From contig OZ024861.1 in assembly GCA_964017155.1 (NCBI GenBank), positions 49,055,013 to 49,119,012 on the forward strand: 64,000 nt of DNA, given 5' to 3'. Origin of the DNA: Oasisia sp. SBJ-2009 (taxonomy: Eukaryota > Annelida > Polychaeta > Sabellida > Siboglinidae). Below the pieces are notes generated by a model. It searched no databases and was not told the origin of the DNA. It saw only the letters and a list, made by a program, of their open reading frames with translations. The position numbers and the translations under genes were made by a program. Positions 1 to 11,329 of the stretch are shown piece after piece. Numbering within the stretch: the first letter of the stretch is position 1; the number at the start of each line of letters is the position of its first letter.

Positions 1-1
1 T

Positions 2-181
2 ACGGTCCAAGGAGGGAGAAGACGAGGCAGGCAGAGAAAGAGATGGGAAGACAATATCCCGGAATGGACGGGCTTGACACTGGGCGCCGCCATGAGGAAA
101 GCCGAGAGATGAGAGGAGTGGAGGGAGCTGGTTGCCAAGTCATCTGTGGTGCCCCAACGGTCCACTGAGACTACGGGATAG
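2..181 (+). pseudogene. LINE reverse-transcriptase 3' end, decayed
   Basis: Frame 2 reads the basic C-terminal tail found at the end of many animal non-LTR retrotransposon polyproteins: GGRRRGRQRKRWEDNI, then EWTGL, then ELVAKSSVVPQR, ending at a TAG at 179-181. A TGA at 110-112 interrupts the frame where an Arg codon (CGA to TGA) would be expected. Only about 60 residues remain, and the element runs off the left edge. It is a dead relic and is not part of the TTLL12 gene that follows. Confidence 0.75.
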
Positions 182-700
182 GCAAGGCAAGAAAACGACC
201 TTCCAACCCTGGTTTCAGCATATTTCAAACTACTTGTGCTTTATGATAAAGTCACATTGTTACATATTTCATTAACACAATGTTTCTCTTTTATTTCGAC
301 AGCTGTTACTCTACTATGATTTTTAGCACTGGAATAAATATAAAATATATTGAAATTTTACTTAATAAGCCTAAATTTTGTTCTCGATTCACCTAAACAA
401 TATTCAGATCCTATGCAATTTTTTTTACTTTTTGGATGTGTAGTTGATTGCAGTATTGTTTTTATTGCGAAGATAAAATGGGCAGGAGAAAGCTGAACTC
501 GACACACGTGTGTTCATTTGTGTATGTATGAAACAAGGCAAACTACTATAAATTCTGTATGAAGTATATTTTTTTATTAATGTAGGAAGTGAGAGTGGAG
601 CGTGTGTTTCATCAAGGTGAATGAACTGGTGATGACTGCTGCTGATGGTTAGACAGTTTATCGCTGCAGAAATGATAACGTTAGTGTTATAATTTGACAG

Positions 701-3700
701 TGGTTTAGACAACCATTGGATCTGCAAGCCGTGTAACCTTGCTCGTGGTCTTGACATGCACATCACAGACAATCTCAGCTACATCCTGCGCCTGCCTGAC
801 ACAGGGCCAAAGGTGAGACACATTGCAATTGTAAGTATGAACAAACAAATTGTAATGTAAAGTAATCATAATTATGATTCCTTCTCTAATGTAATCAAGT
901 ACGATTTTTGCCTTTATTGACCAATTGCGAATGAGTATGTCTTCTCAAAAAAGCTGTTCATGATTACTATGAGTACTATAACAGAGTAGGTTCACTCCAT
1001 CTCTGGTCTAGATTGCCTGTAAGTATCTGGAGGACCCAGTACTGTGGTCACGGCCTGGTGTTGGCGCTGTGAAGTTTGATCTGCGTTATGCCGTCATGCT
1101 CTGCTCAGTGAAACCTCTCCAGATCTACATCCATCGACGATTTCTTCCCAGGTTCGCCAACAAGTAAGTACATATAGATCCTACAAGCTTAATCTTCTTC
1201 GTTTTGTATAAACAAATTACTCCTTACAAAAATATGATGTCAGATTGTTACAGTTCTCAATGAAACAAATACACCAGTTAAACTATCCACATTTATTAAA
1301 CTTATACATTTGTGTGTGCTTCTATGGATTATGCATAATTATACTTATATCTAATAAATTATGTTTGGACACTGAACCCCTTGTAATTGCACTCTAATTT
1401 ATGTTTCTTTCATCTTCACTTGTCACGTGTTTTAGTTATATCTACCATATAACAATTATTCTACCACTACCACCAATTCGCAGTGCCAAATGACAAATAC
1501 AAACATTTCTTCTCAGTATAAGTATATGAGTAAAACCTTGGCTGTGCTGCCAGCCAGAAATTATACGCGTTGTAATAGTTATATTGTTTTTCATGTATGT
1601 TTTGTGTTAGTCAATTCCAAATAAAACTTAAGCATTTTTGAAGCATCCTGTGCACAGAGAGATGCACACTCGCGTGCAAAGATACACACATGGTCAGCAC
1701 TGCACACGGTCACATGCTTATAATTCTATCGCTCTGATTGGGTAGTTATTCACGTTCTGTGTTTTAGACCATTCACACTGAATGACCTTGATGACTACGA
1801 AACCCATTTCACAGTAATGAAGTACAAAGATGGCGTGGAACTAACTGAGGTAAAACAACTTGAAATATCCGTTTTTTTATTAAAGTGACAATTTCTGATT
1901 TAGTATTAATGTATTTATTTTATTATTTTTAATATTGGGTGAAGCATCTTTTATAGTTTGGCAAACCAATATTTTGACAATTGTGACATTAATATTTAAT
2001 ACTAGCAATCATTGACCCTGAAGTAGTGTCCACTAGAGGATGTTATTGTCCAGGACCAGGACATTGTTACTGACTCTAAGGAAATACTTGCTCCCGCCTA
2101 GTTGGTCAAGAACGGTAACAATATCAGACCGGATTTGATGGTGTGTAAATAAGGCTTATTGTTGTTATAATAATATTGCAAATATTGCAAAGGATTGTTA
2201 TTATATGTACATATTTTGTTTGCTGTAAATGATTAAAAAATGACTTCGAATGTAGTTTTTAGTCCAGGATTTCTTGCTTATGCTGTTCTTTTTGGTAAGT
2301 CACTAATTAAGCCTACTTTTATATAAAGTGCATTGATATACCATTCCAAGGAAATGCTTTTTATAAATATATTTTTCATAATCAAGTGCAATGACCTGGT
2401 GAATTGTACATTCACACAGTATTGTCAGTCGAACAAATGGAATATGTAATTCTCGTGTTGCCATTTCATAGCACGGTCAATTTTGTTCACTGCACACTGC
2501 TTCAGGTACTTGGATAAGACTGACTGGCTGCTAAAAGTGGTGGGTATGTTTGGTGATGAATATAGTCTTGGCACAGCAATTGCAGAGAAGTTAAGGTACT
2601 GGTTGATTGAATAAATCTGCCAGGGAATGACGTGTAAAGTAGCTTGGGCACCTGTACTGAGTGATGGATACAACGTATAAGAACTCACCTTTATTTACTC
2701 ATTCATGTCAGGCTGTCTGTTGTGTGTGTAGACACAGTCTCCGGACTTTGTGGCTCAGTGGAGAACTCAACATCCTGGACATCCGTGGACTGATGTGGAG
2801 GTGCGCTACGTTGACGTTGTACAATTTGCATTTCTTGATAAGTTCTTAAAACTATTACAAACATGTTGAAGATATACCCCTCTGAATGTATTTAAGAAGC
2901 ATGCAAAGTTGTTCTTACTTTGTCACCGCACATTTATATTGTATACGGATACCAAACATACATTACTGGAATAACCCTTAGATATACACGACTGTTTACA
3001 ATGAAAAAGACTCCAAATTGGGCAAACACGGCTAATCCAGCAAACTTCCAACTGGTACTATAGCCACATCTGGTTCAAGACCGTGATTTCTTGTAACATC
3101 CATAAATAGGCCTTTTGACATTGCTAATTACATCGCTGTTAAGTTTAAAAACCCATATATATATTCTTGTTTGATAGATTATTGTGATATAAACTATTAC
3201 CAACAAAAAAGTGTCCCTCAAATCAGTTATGCATACATCGACATATTTGTTGATGGCATAATGATCTTTATAATTTTATAATCGCATATAGCCTTTTGAA
3301 ATATCTCCTACAGACATATTTCGAAAATGTTCACATCTATGAACCATACCAATGGATCTGCTAGATCAATGCATAATTTCGCCCAATACATGCAAAACGA
3401 CAGACATGAGGTGTAAAGACATTTGGATGTTTAATAAAAATACCATTTAAAAATGTACTTGATATTGAGTAACGATGTGGTGGCTTTGTTCATGTATTGT
3501 TATTTCAACACGGAATTGATAGCAGTATACTACTTTAATTGAAAGTCAGACTTTTAGTGGATTGTATTTTTTGAAGCTGACTAAAAATTGGACTTATTTC
3601 AGACAACCATCTTCGATGCGATCGAAGAGCTGTTTGTGGCTGCAACATCTAAAAACCCTCCGAGAGGCATAGGACATTCACCCCAATCCAGGGCCGTCTA

Positions 3701-4294
3701 TGGCATTGATGTCATTCTCCACTGGACGACGGATGAGAAAGGTTGGTTGAATACTTTATTGAAAAAGGAAACTCCGGAAAGAAACGCTGGACATTTTGTT
3801 AATGTTAGAGAAAAAATTTCATTCTCACTTTCCTGAAAATATATGTTACGGATGTTGTTATTATTAAATATATTATTATACATATAACTGCATGTCACTA
3901 ATGTACATATTGAATCTTGTTTTTGCTTCCACAAGTATATTTTTGTAACATCTTGTAAACATATTCAGGAGATGAATTTCTTAAATAAATTGACATTTAT
4001 TTTAAAGAGGAAATGAGATTAAATACTATTACATCCACGTGTAATACGATTAATGCCTGATTAGGTTAAATAAAAACACACAATAAGTATATAATAAGGG
4101 TAGTAACAAGTACTGGTAGGTAACAATGTGTTTGCCAATTTGCAGGAGACAAGCGAATACAACCCGTTCTACTGGAATGCAACTTTGGATTAGACCTCAC
4201 GAGACTTTGCAGACATCACCCAACTTTCTGCAATGATGTCTTCAGCACCTTGTTCTTGGAGTCTGGTGAGACCGGACTGGTCACTCCACTCTAG
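701..4294 (+). CDS. TTLL12: TTLL12 (tubulin-tyrosine ligase-like 12), 3' six exons
   Basis: Six exons join in one frame: 701-812, 1012-1163, 1768-1849, 2732-2800, 3603-3741 and 4146-4294 (stop TAG 4292-4294). All junctions are GT-AG and all phases agree. Landmarks of the TTL-like domain of TTLL12 appear in order: [14 protein letters not shown], then KYLEDPVLW, then GAVKFDLRY, then [11 protein letters not shown], then [13 protein letters not shown], then LECNFGLD, then [16 protein letters not shown]. The Glu and Asn of the metal-binding ExN motif are kept, but the following Asn-Pro of vertebrate TTLL12 is Gly-Leu here. The protein ends about where vertebrate TTLL12 ends. The 5' exons (SET-like N-terminal part) lie left of the window. 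TTLL12 is a cytoplasmic family member without demonstrated ligase activity in vertebrates and is linked to tubulin and histone modification. Identification is strong; local activity is unknown. Confidence 0.92.
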
Positions 4295-4424
4295 AGACGT
4301 GACATGGACATTGTCCTCTACAGAAGTGGCATGCTCACTCCAGTCTAGGGATGTGACACGTCTCCGGAAGTCCTGTTGGCAACTGATATATCCGCTACGT
4401 CGCAATAAAAATGTATAATTTGCG

Positions 4425-4800
4425 TAACGTTCTCCAACATTTGCCTTTGCCAACAATGGTGATAATAAGTCAGTGGCTTTACTGCTGTAGCAGCGCATCT
4501 ACAAGAAACATTACTGCATACATTGATCACATTGACAACTTTCCCTTACGTTTTTGTCAGAAACAAAATATTATGAAATCAACATGTTCGAGGAAATGCA
4601 TGAAGACGCAGCGTTCATTTTTTGTTTGCCGTGACAACGTTTTTGCAACGCAGATGGTCACATGATAGATATATGAATTACATCATTATTACAGCTCCTT
4701 AGAGACCTAGGCCAAACATCACCCACAGTCACCCGTCCTTGCCTGTGGAAAACCGCCTCCACCCGTACAACAACAATTCCGGCATCTAAATCTCAAAGCC
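4425..4800 (+). repeat. TTLL12 3' flank, duplicated at 59210-59590
   Basis: The sequence just downstream of the TTLL12 stop recurs in the same orientation at 59210-59590 with substitutions and small indels. Shared stretches include TTTGCCTTTGCCAACAATGG, TTACTGCATACATTGATCAC and CGCAGATGGTCACA. It may include 3' UTR. No open frame is conserved between the copies. Confidence 0.8.
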
Positions 4801-6949
4801 TTCAAGCCCATCTACTAATAAATGTTCTTACACTACAGCAATTCAAATAAGCTTCAGTACTTTTGTTTCCACATTTACACTAATAAATAAACGCAAACAA
4901 AATTTAACAAGTATCTTAACATTGAATGATCACAATTCATACATTGAATGTATTATTATTAATATATTACAGTTAGATTTACTTACTTATTGACGATTAA
5001 AGACAGTAGTATATTTAAATAATAAAAATTATTGTATCTTATCTATTTACTATGAATAAAATAGTCATGATTTAATTCATGCTATTAATTCTTTCACAAT
5101 TTAAAATAAAATATTTTTGTAACTTTTATTAATAATATAGTTTTCCGTACGTGCACCAAATTAACTATAGCTTACCGTGAAGCTGAGTTGTTGTGTACGA
5201 TTAAAACAACATAAAATATGTTTTAAAATTAAACATTAAAAGCTGTTAAAACACTTGAATAGAACACAATACAAACTTGAATTTAGTTAATATTCATAAT
5301 GCGCCTTAAAAATAACAGTCAATGTGTCTGTTTGAAAGAAAAACTTTGAAAAAGAAAAACTGAGAGGGAATGAGAAGTGGGAGACACTGGGTACATACCG
5401 CCTATAGTACAAAATAATGTAGCCACTAAAGCTCAGCAATCTACATCGGTTGCTCCTCGTAACGTTCCCTGGCAAGGTTGGTCACAATCCTTATTCCCTC
5501 ACAACTGACCGACTTCCGCCGGAAATGTTCCTATGGGAGGGAAATACCTGCCCCAAACCCCGGTGCGCCAGATCGATTGTGATCCTCTATAGTGCGAGCG
5601 TCACTGATATCCCCTTCCGCTACATGCGCTTGAAACACTAATCCATTTAGAATGTCGACACTGTGCCACATGGCAATATATGTAATGTTCTACCAACAGT
5701 TGTTGCCGTTCTAAATATAACTGCAACATTACACACATAGTCTACCTTAAAGCAATTGTCAGCAGTCGTCGCTCTTTTTTTGGCTTCTGGTTGTATATCT
5801 CAATGTTTGATGACTCCCAAACTGCAACATGTGCAGCTCATTCGAGAACAACTGCAAAGCGTCAAATGTTTATCGTTTGCTGAATATCATACGATACGCT
5901 GCACCCGACCCAACACGAACCATCAATAAACACGTAAAGTTGGTATTCTACTGAAAAACAGAAGAACTGCACTTCGACTACAACTGCACTTCGACGAATC
6001 CATGCTTTCGATCGAACGCTTAAGTCATTTGTTTATAGCAACTCTTAGGTGCAACGCGACAGAGGTTACTAATCATACGTTGTCAATATGTGCGTTCTTG
6101 CGGGACCAAGAACATATAATTGTCGGAGGCTGCACGTCAGGCTAAGAATGTCCACGGTAGTGAAGGTTTGCATTGCCTGTGTTAATTGACAATGAAACAT
6201 GACAGGTATTACCGACGGACAAAACCAGGTTGCTTTGCACAAGTAGTTTTACTCTTCTTGTCGAATGTGCAAAAACCCATGACCGTACTGAATTGCGACT
6301 TAATTAGAATGACGGGTGTGGTGAAAAGGATTGGTGGATGAACGTATGGAGAAAGAGGGGTGTAGGGGAACAGAGATAAGGGAAATAGTAGAGGGCAAAG
6401 AAAGTGAGGGAGAGGGAGAGGGGAGGCCAGGCAGGGTGGAAGGGAGATAGAAAATGTTTAGTATGTTTAAAGGAAGGGATGGGGGAGGTAAATCAGCAGG
6501 GAGACAGACAAAGAGGGACAAACAACCAGGTCAATCACCAACTTGTACACTCTGACACATTGCGCGTCAGAACGATAAAGGATTGCAACGCCACTCATTT
6601 ATTATGCATTTCTTTCATCTATTCGCTAAAATGCACAAGGAACGGTTAGACGGCCTACCACACACACTCGTCGTTCTTGGCAAAACATCACATGGACGGT
6701 GCTATTGCAATGTTAGATGTCTCGGATGTTGACAACGTATGTGTGTGATTAGAAAGGAGCGGCCAGTTTGCCTTGAAACAGGGACATTTATCGAGGCCAT
6801 CTGCCTTATAAGGTCAATTTGGGTTTGCTGAAGGGTTGGCCATATAAGAAGTGGACTACATGCAGACAATTTACAATTTCTACCACTCCACTGGTGTGGG
6901 GATTAGGAGCAACAGTCAAAAATTAATTGTAAACAGCTCAAAATCATAT

Positions 6950-6950
<1 letters not shown>
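4801..6950. other. Noncoding, nothing recognised
   Basis: AT-rich up to about 5300, then mixed composition. There is a purine-rich (GA) stretch at about 6345-6520 and no recognisable exon, RNA gene or transposon protein. Short open frames here have no homology I recognise. Confidence 0.5.
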
Positions 6951-7024
<74 letters not shown>

Positions 7025-7077
7025 AACACACGCACGCACACACGCGCGCGCACACACGCGCGCACACATACACGTAT
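6951..7077. repeat. (CA)n microsatellite
   Basis: Nearly pure CA for about 65 bp, then CA interrupted by CG steps (CGCG, CACG) to 7077. Confidence 0.95.
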
Positions 7078-7137
7078 GGATGGTAAGGGATGGTAATGGA
7101 TTGTAAGGGATGGAAAATATAGTAAGGGATGGCCACC

Positions 7138-7226
7138 GAACTTCCAACCCATTTCGGGAAGGAAGAGATGTGACTTCCCAGTGCTTCAACAGTGAAAGAA
7201 GTTTACTTTCCTCCCTACCATAGGAG
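7138..7226 (+). repeat. Dispersed stem-loop repeat, copy 1
   Basis: A block with near-complementary ends (CGGGAAGGAAG ... CTTTCCTCCC) that recurs in the same orientation at 21302-21385. The two copies share GTGCTTCAACAG and AAGTTTACT-type cores. They lie on either side of the 13.1-kb element, about 550 bp to the left and 400 bp to the right. Confidence 0.65.
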
Positions 7227-7777
7227 CCAGAATACTTTATAGTTGTTATATACACAGGTTACATGGGCGGGTCTTGAGACGTTGTCTGGAGGGTCGACCA
7301 TCTTCATGAATACACAAGGTAGTGTATTTTATATGGAGTAGACATTCACTTGACATTGAGTGAACTGAGCCGGAGCTTCTTCACGACGCAAAATAGGATT
7401 GGCGAGGGAGGGTAACAATTGCTGGGTATTGTTAAAGAAAATTGTGGCGATGTTTACATTTTCGCTGCCGGCCCTTACTCTTATCGGAAGACAACTTCAA
7501 GACTTATAGGTCAGATTATCTATGCGGAGGGGGTGTCACTTCAGATTCAAAACGCGCGAGAGTGCGGTTTTCTAAGCCAGACATGGTACGCCTGAATTTC
7601 AAAGGATTAGGGACCCGCTTGTGAATAGATATTTATATCCATATGAACGATAAGCATATTTCTGCCCATATTAATTGACCATCATGTTCATTATTGCGTC
7701 CAGCATATACTATTGCTTAACATTCACAAACGAATGCAGTGCTTATACAGTAAACACGTTTAACTAAGACACTTATC
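7227..7777. other. Noncoding, nothing recognised
   Basis: No recognisable gene, tandem repeat or transposon protein between the stem-loop repeat and the left end of the 13.1-kb element. Confidence 0.4.
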
Positions 7778-7854
7778 AGTAGTATAGTATGTGGTTATCG
7801 TGGGAAGCCTGCTGCGCCGCGGGGGAATTCCCCCGGGGGGAATTCCACCGGTCA

Positions 7855-8460
7855 AGTGTCGCCATCTGGCGGATAGGTCGTGTACTAGTGGCACCGCCTG
7901 GTGGACAAGTCACGAACTAAAACTACACAAATTCGTGCGTCTTATTATTTAAAGTGGCGCCTCCTGGCGGATAGATCGTGCATTAGCCCCATGGCGGATA
8001 GGTTATGAACCAGTGTCGCCACCTGGCGGATATGTCGTGTACTAGTGGCGCACTCTTACGGACACGTCACGAACTAGTACTGAAAAAAATCGTGCGCCTT
8101 AATTTGTTTAAGTGGCGGTCCCTGGCGGATAGGTCATGCACTAGTGGCGCCCTCTTACGGACAAGTCACGCACTAATACTGCCTAAATTCGTGCATCTTA
8201 TTTTTTTAGTGTCGCCATCTGGCGGATAGGTCGTGTATTAGTGTCGCCCCCTTACGCACAATTCACGAACTAATACTGTCCAAATTCGTGTGGCGTATTT
8301 TTAAAGTGGCGCCATCTGGCGGATAGGTCGTGTATTAGTGTCACCCCCCTTACGGATAATTCACGAACTAATACTGTCCAAATTCGTGTGTCTTATTTTT
8401 TTTTATTACGTCAAAATGGTGTTAGGGGTTATGTAGCGTCCCCTCGCGGATAGATGACGA
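7855..8460 (+). repeat. Left outer arm: ~50-bp half-units with CTCF-like cores
   Basis: Alternating half-units of about 45-50 bp. One type has GCCATCTGGCGGATAGGTCG, the other CTCTTACGGACAAGTCACG, separated by AATTCGTG(C/T)G and T-rich runs. The mirror domain is 20400-20840, and a related domain is 49920-50240. Core matches near CGCCATCTGGCGG lie at 7860, 7957, 8017, 8213 and 8310. Confidence 0.85.
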
Positions 8461-8547
8461 ATTATAAACTTGGTGAAAGAACCGGTGGAGTCATCTGTCG
8501 GATACGTATTCGGCTAATCGATCACGTGACTTAATATTATAGCCGTC

Positions 8548-8550
<3 letters not shown>

Positions 8551-8588
<38 letters not shown>

Positions 8589-8659
8589 TATGTTCGTATG
8601 TTCGTAAGAGCGTATGTGCGTATGTTCGTATGTGTGTATGTGTGCGTATGTGTGTATGT

Positions 8660-8697
<38 letters not shown>

Positions 8698-9035
8698 ATG
8701 TGCGTATGTTCGTATGTGCGTATGTGCGTATGTTCGTATGTGTGTATGGGTGCGTATGTGTGTATGTGCGTATGTGCGTATGTGAGTATGTATGTATGTG
8801 AGTATGTGTGCGTATGTGTGTATGTGTGTATGTGTGTATGTGTGTATTTGCGTATGTGCATATGTGCGTATGTACGTATGAGCGTATGTTCGTATGTATG
8901 TGCGTGTGTGCGTATGTGTGTATATGCGTATGTGCGTGTGTGCGTATGTGTGCGTATGTGTGTATATGTGTATGTGCGTATGTGCGTATGTGCGAATGTG
9001 TGTATGTGCGTATGTGCGTATGTTCGTATGTGTGT
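8551..9035 (+). repeat. TG-rich microsatellite with CGTATG(T/C) units
   Basis: Starts as pure TG, then mixed GTGCGTATG / GTTCGTATG / GTGTATG hexamer-octamer units. The mirrored counterpart is at 19885-20240. Open frames rich in Cys-Val or His-Thr here are artefacts of the repeat. Confidence 0.95.
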
Positions 9036-9520
9036 AACTGATCAAATTTTTTTATGTTTTTGTTCGGGACAAAAACACAACTTCCGTAATAATGTCCCGT
9101 CACATCAGGACCATAACACAATTTCTTGCAAAATTACACATTCAATCATAGTGATAACGTTAAAAACTAGTGCCATTTAAAGTTTCCACGCAATAACCCT
9201 GCCAACTTTTGTTATTTCACTGAGCCAGTGTACTCACCTCGTTCCATTTCGTAACGTTTCACCGTTTCATTGCGCTACACAGGTGGTGTTTCACAAATTT
9301 AATTAAGTTATTCTTGTAACTTGTAGTAAAATAGTATATTTTTCTATTCTACGCCATAACGTTGTCATTTTCTCATATTTTACAAACTCGGTGTACCATC
9401 TTTGTACCATTTTACAACTTTTTCATCTTTTCACCGCCACCACTTTGTCAATTTTACGTGTTTTTAGTGTTTACATACCATAACTTTGTCAAGTTTTTCA
9501 CATTTTACCAACTCCATGAT
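9036..9520 (+). repeat. Left arm unique spacer
   Basis: Non-tandem arm sequence containing CGGGACAAAAACACAAC and CCAGTGTACTCACCTCGTTC. It is mirrored at 19396-19870 and present again, in the right-arm orientation, at 48740-49015. Its inner part already resembles the 291-bp satellite unit (CATTTCGTAACGTTTCACCG). Confidence 0.8.
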
Positions 9521-10870
9521 AACAAAATAACGTAACATAAAGCAATATAATAAAATAACATAAAATAATATAACACAACATAATAAAATAAAATAACATA
9601 ACATAAATAATTGTGATATGATATATCATAATGTAACATAAAGCAACACAATAAAATTACATAATATAAAATAATATAACACAACATAACAAAATAAAAT
9701 AATATAACATAACATAAAGCAACATAATAAAATAAGACAATACAATTAAAGTAAAATTAAATAACATGAACAAAAATAAATTAATATAACAAAACATAAA
9801 ATGAAATAAGACGAAATAAAATAAAATAAAGTAATATAACGTAACGTAACGTAACGTAACGTAACGTAACGTAACGTAACGTAACGTAACGTAACGTAAC
9901 GTAACGTAACGTAACGTAACGTAACGTAACGTAACGTAACGTAACGTAACGTAACGTAACGTAACGTAACGTAACGTAACGTAACGTAACGTAACGTAAC
10001 GTAACGTAACGTAACGTAACGTAACGTAACGTAACGTAACGTAACGTAACGTAACGTAACGTAACGTAACATAAAGAAACATAATAAAATAAAATAACAT
10101 AAAATATAGAACATAACATACAGCATGATAATAAAATAAAATATGTAACAGAACAGAACAGAGCAGAGCAGAGCAGAGCAGAGCAGAGCAGAGCAGAGCA
10201 GAGCAGAGCAGAGCAGAGCAGAGCAGAGCAGAGCAGAGCAGAGCAGAGCAGAGCAGAGCAGAGCAGAGCAGAGCAGAGCAGAGCAGAGCAGAGCAGAGCA
10301 TAACATAACATAACATAACATAACATAATGTAACATAACATAACTTAAAATAAGGCGACATAATAATATTAAATAACATAAAGTAATATAACACAACATA
10401 AAATGAAATAAGGCGAAATAAAATAAAGTAAAATAATATAACAACAATGAAATAAGACGAAACAAAAATAAAGTAATATAACATAACAGAACATAACATA
10501 ATGTAATATAACATAAAGAAACATAATAAAATAAAATAACATAAAATATAGAACATTACATGCAGCATGATAATAAAATAAAATAAAATAAAATATGTAA
10601 CAGAACAGAACATAACATAACATAATATGATGTAACATAACATAACTTAAAATAAAGCAACATAATAATATTAAATAACATAAAGTAATATAACACAACA
10701 TAAAATGAAATAAGGCGAAATTAAATAAAGTAAAATAATATAACAACAGAACATAACATAACATAATATAACAAAATAAAGTAAAATAAAGCAACATAAT
10801 TTAATACAATAACATAATATAATATAACACAACATAATAAAATAACATAACATAACATAAAGCACAATAA
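9521..10870 (+). repeat. TAACA-type pentamer domain, left arm
   Basis: Degenerate pentamers (ATAAC, ATAAA, AACAT) throughout. Within it two perfect expansions stand out: (GTAAC)46 at 9841-10070 and (GAGCA)28 at 10161-10300. The right arm has the complementary degenerate domain at 18461-19395 with a different expansion. Confidence 0.95.
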
Positions 10871-10879
10871 AACAATAAT

Positions 10880-11300
10880 TTTACAAAAAACAAAATACTA
10901 AATAGAAAGTTTACAAACACGTTATGTTTATAAAACAAAAAGTTTACACACAAGTTATGTTTACAAAACAAAACAAAAGTTTACAAACACGTTATGTTTA
11001 CAAAACAAAAGAATACAAAACAGAAAGTTTACAAACACGTTATATTTATAAAACAAAAATGTACAGACAAGTTATGTTTACAAAACAAAACTAAAGTTTA
11101 CAAACACGTTATGTTTACAAAACAAAATACAAAACAGAAAGTTTACAAACACGTTATGTTTATAAAACAAAGTTTTCATACAAGTTATGTTTACAAAACA
11201 AAACAAAATGTTTACAGACAAGTTATGTTTACAAAACAAACAAATGTTTACAAAACAAACGTTTTACAACACGTTATGTTCACAAAACAAAATATAAAAT
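10880..11300 (+). repeat. ~50-bp tandem repeat, ACAAACACGTTATGTTTA type
   Basis: Roughly eight units built of GTTTACAAACACGTTATGTT followed by variable A/C-rich spacers (TATAAAACAAA). The complementary array is at 46860-47355. It is missing from the right arm of the 13.1-kb element. Confidence 0.9.
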
Positions 11301-11329
11301 ATTTTACTAAGTCAGTGTGTCAACTTTGA

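Noticed and set aside
4190..4498. Antisense open frame over the last TTLL12 exon
   Set aside because: Shadow of the coding exon on the opposite strand.
8491..9180. Long Cys-Val and His-Thr open frames on both strands (also 19742-20302)
   Set aside because: They are translations of the TG/CA microsatellite. Composition is fixed by the repeat and no start context or homology exists.
9841..10070. (GTAAC)46 as a telomere-type repeat
   Set aside because: Animal telomeres are TTAGGG-type or close variants. The array lies inside a degenerate pentamer field, not at a chromosome end.
9657..10797. Open frame of 328 codons with YVTLR repeats and overlapping frames
   Set aside because: A product of 5-bp repeats, which stay open in several frames at once. 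Same for 18463-19454 and 45903-47949.
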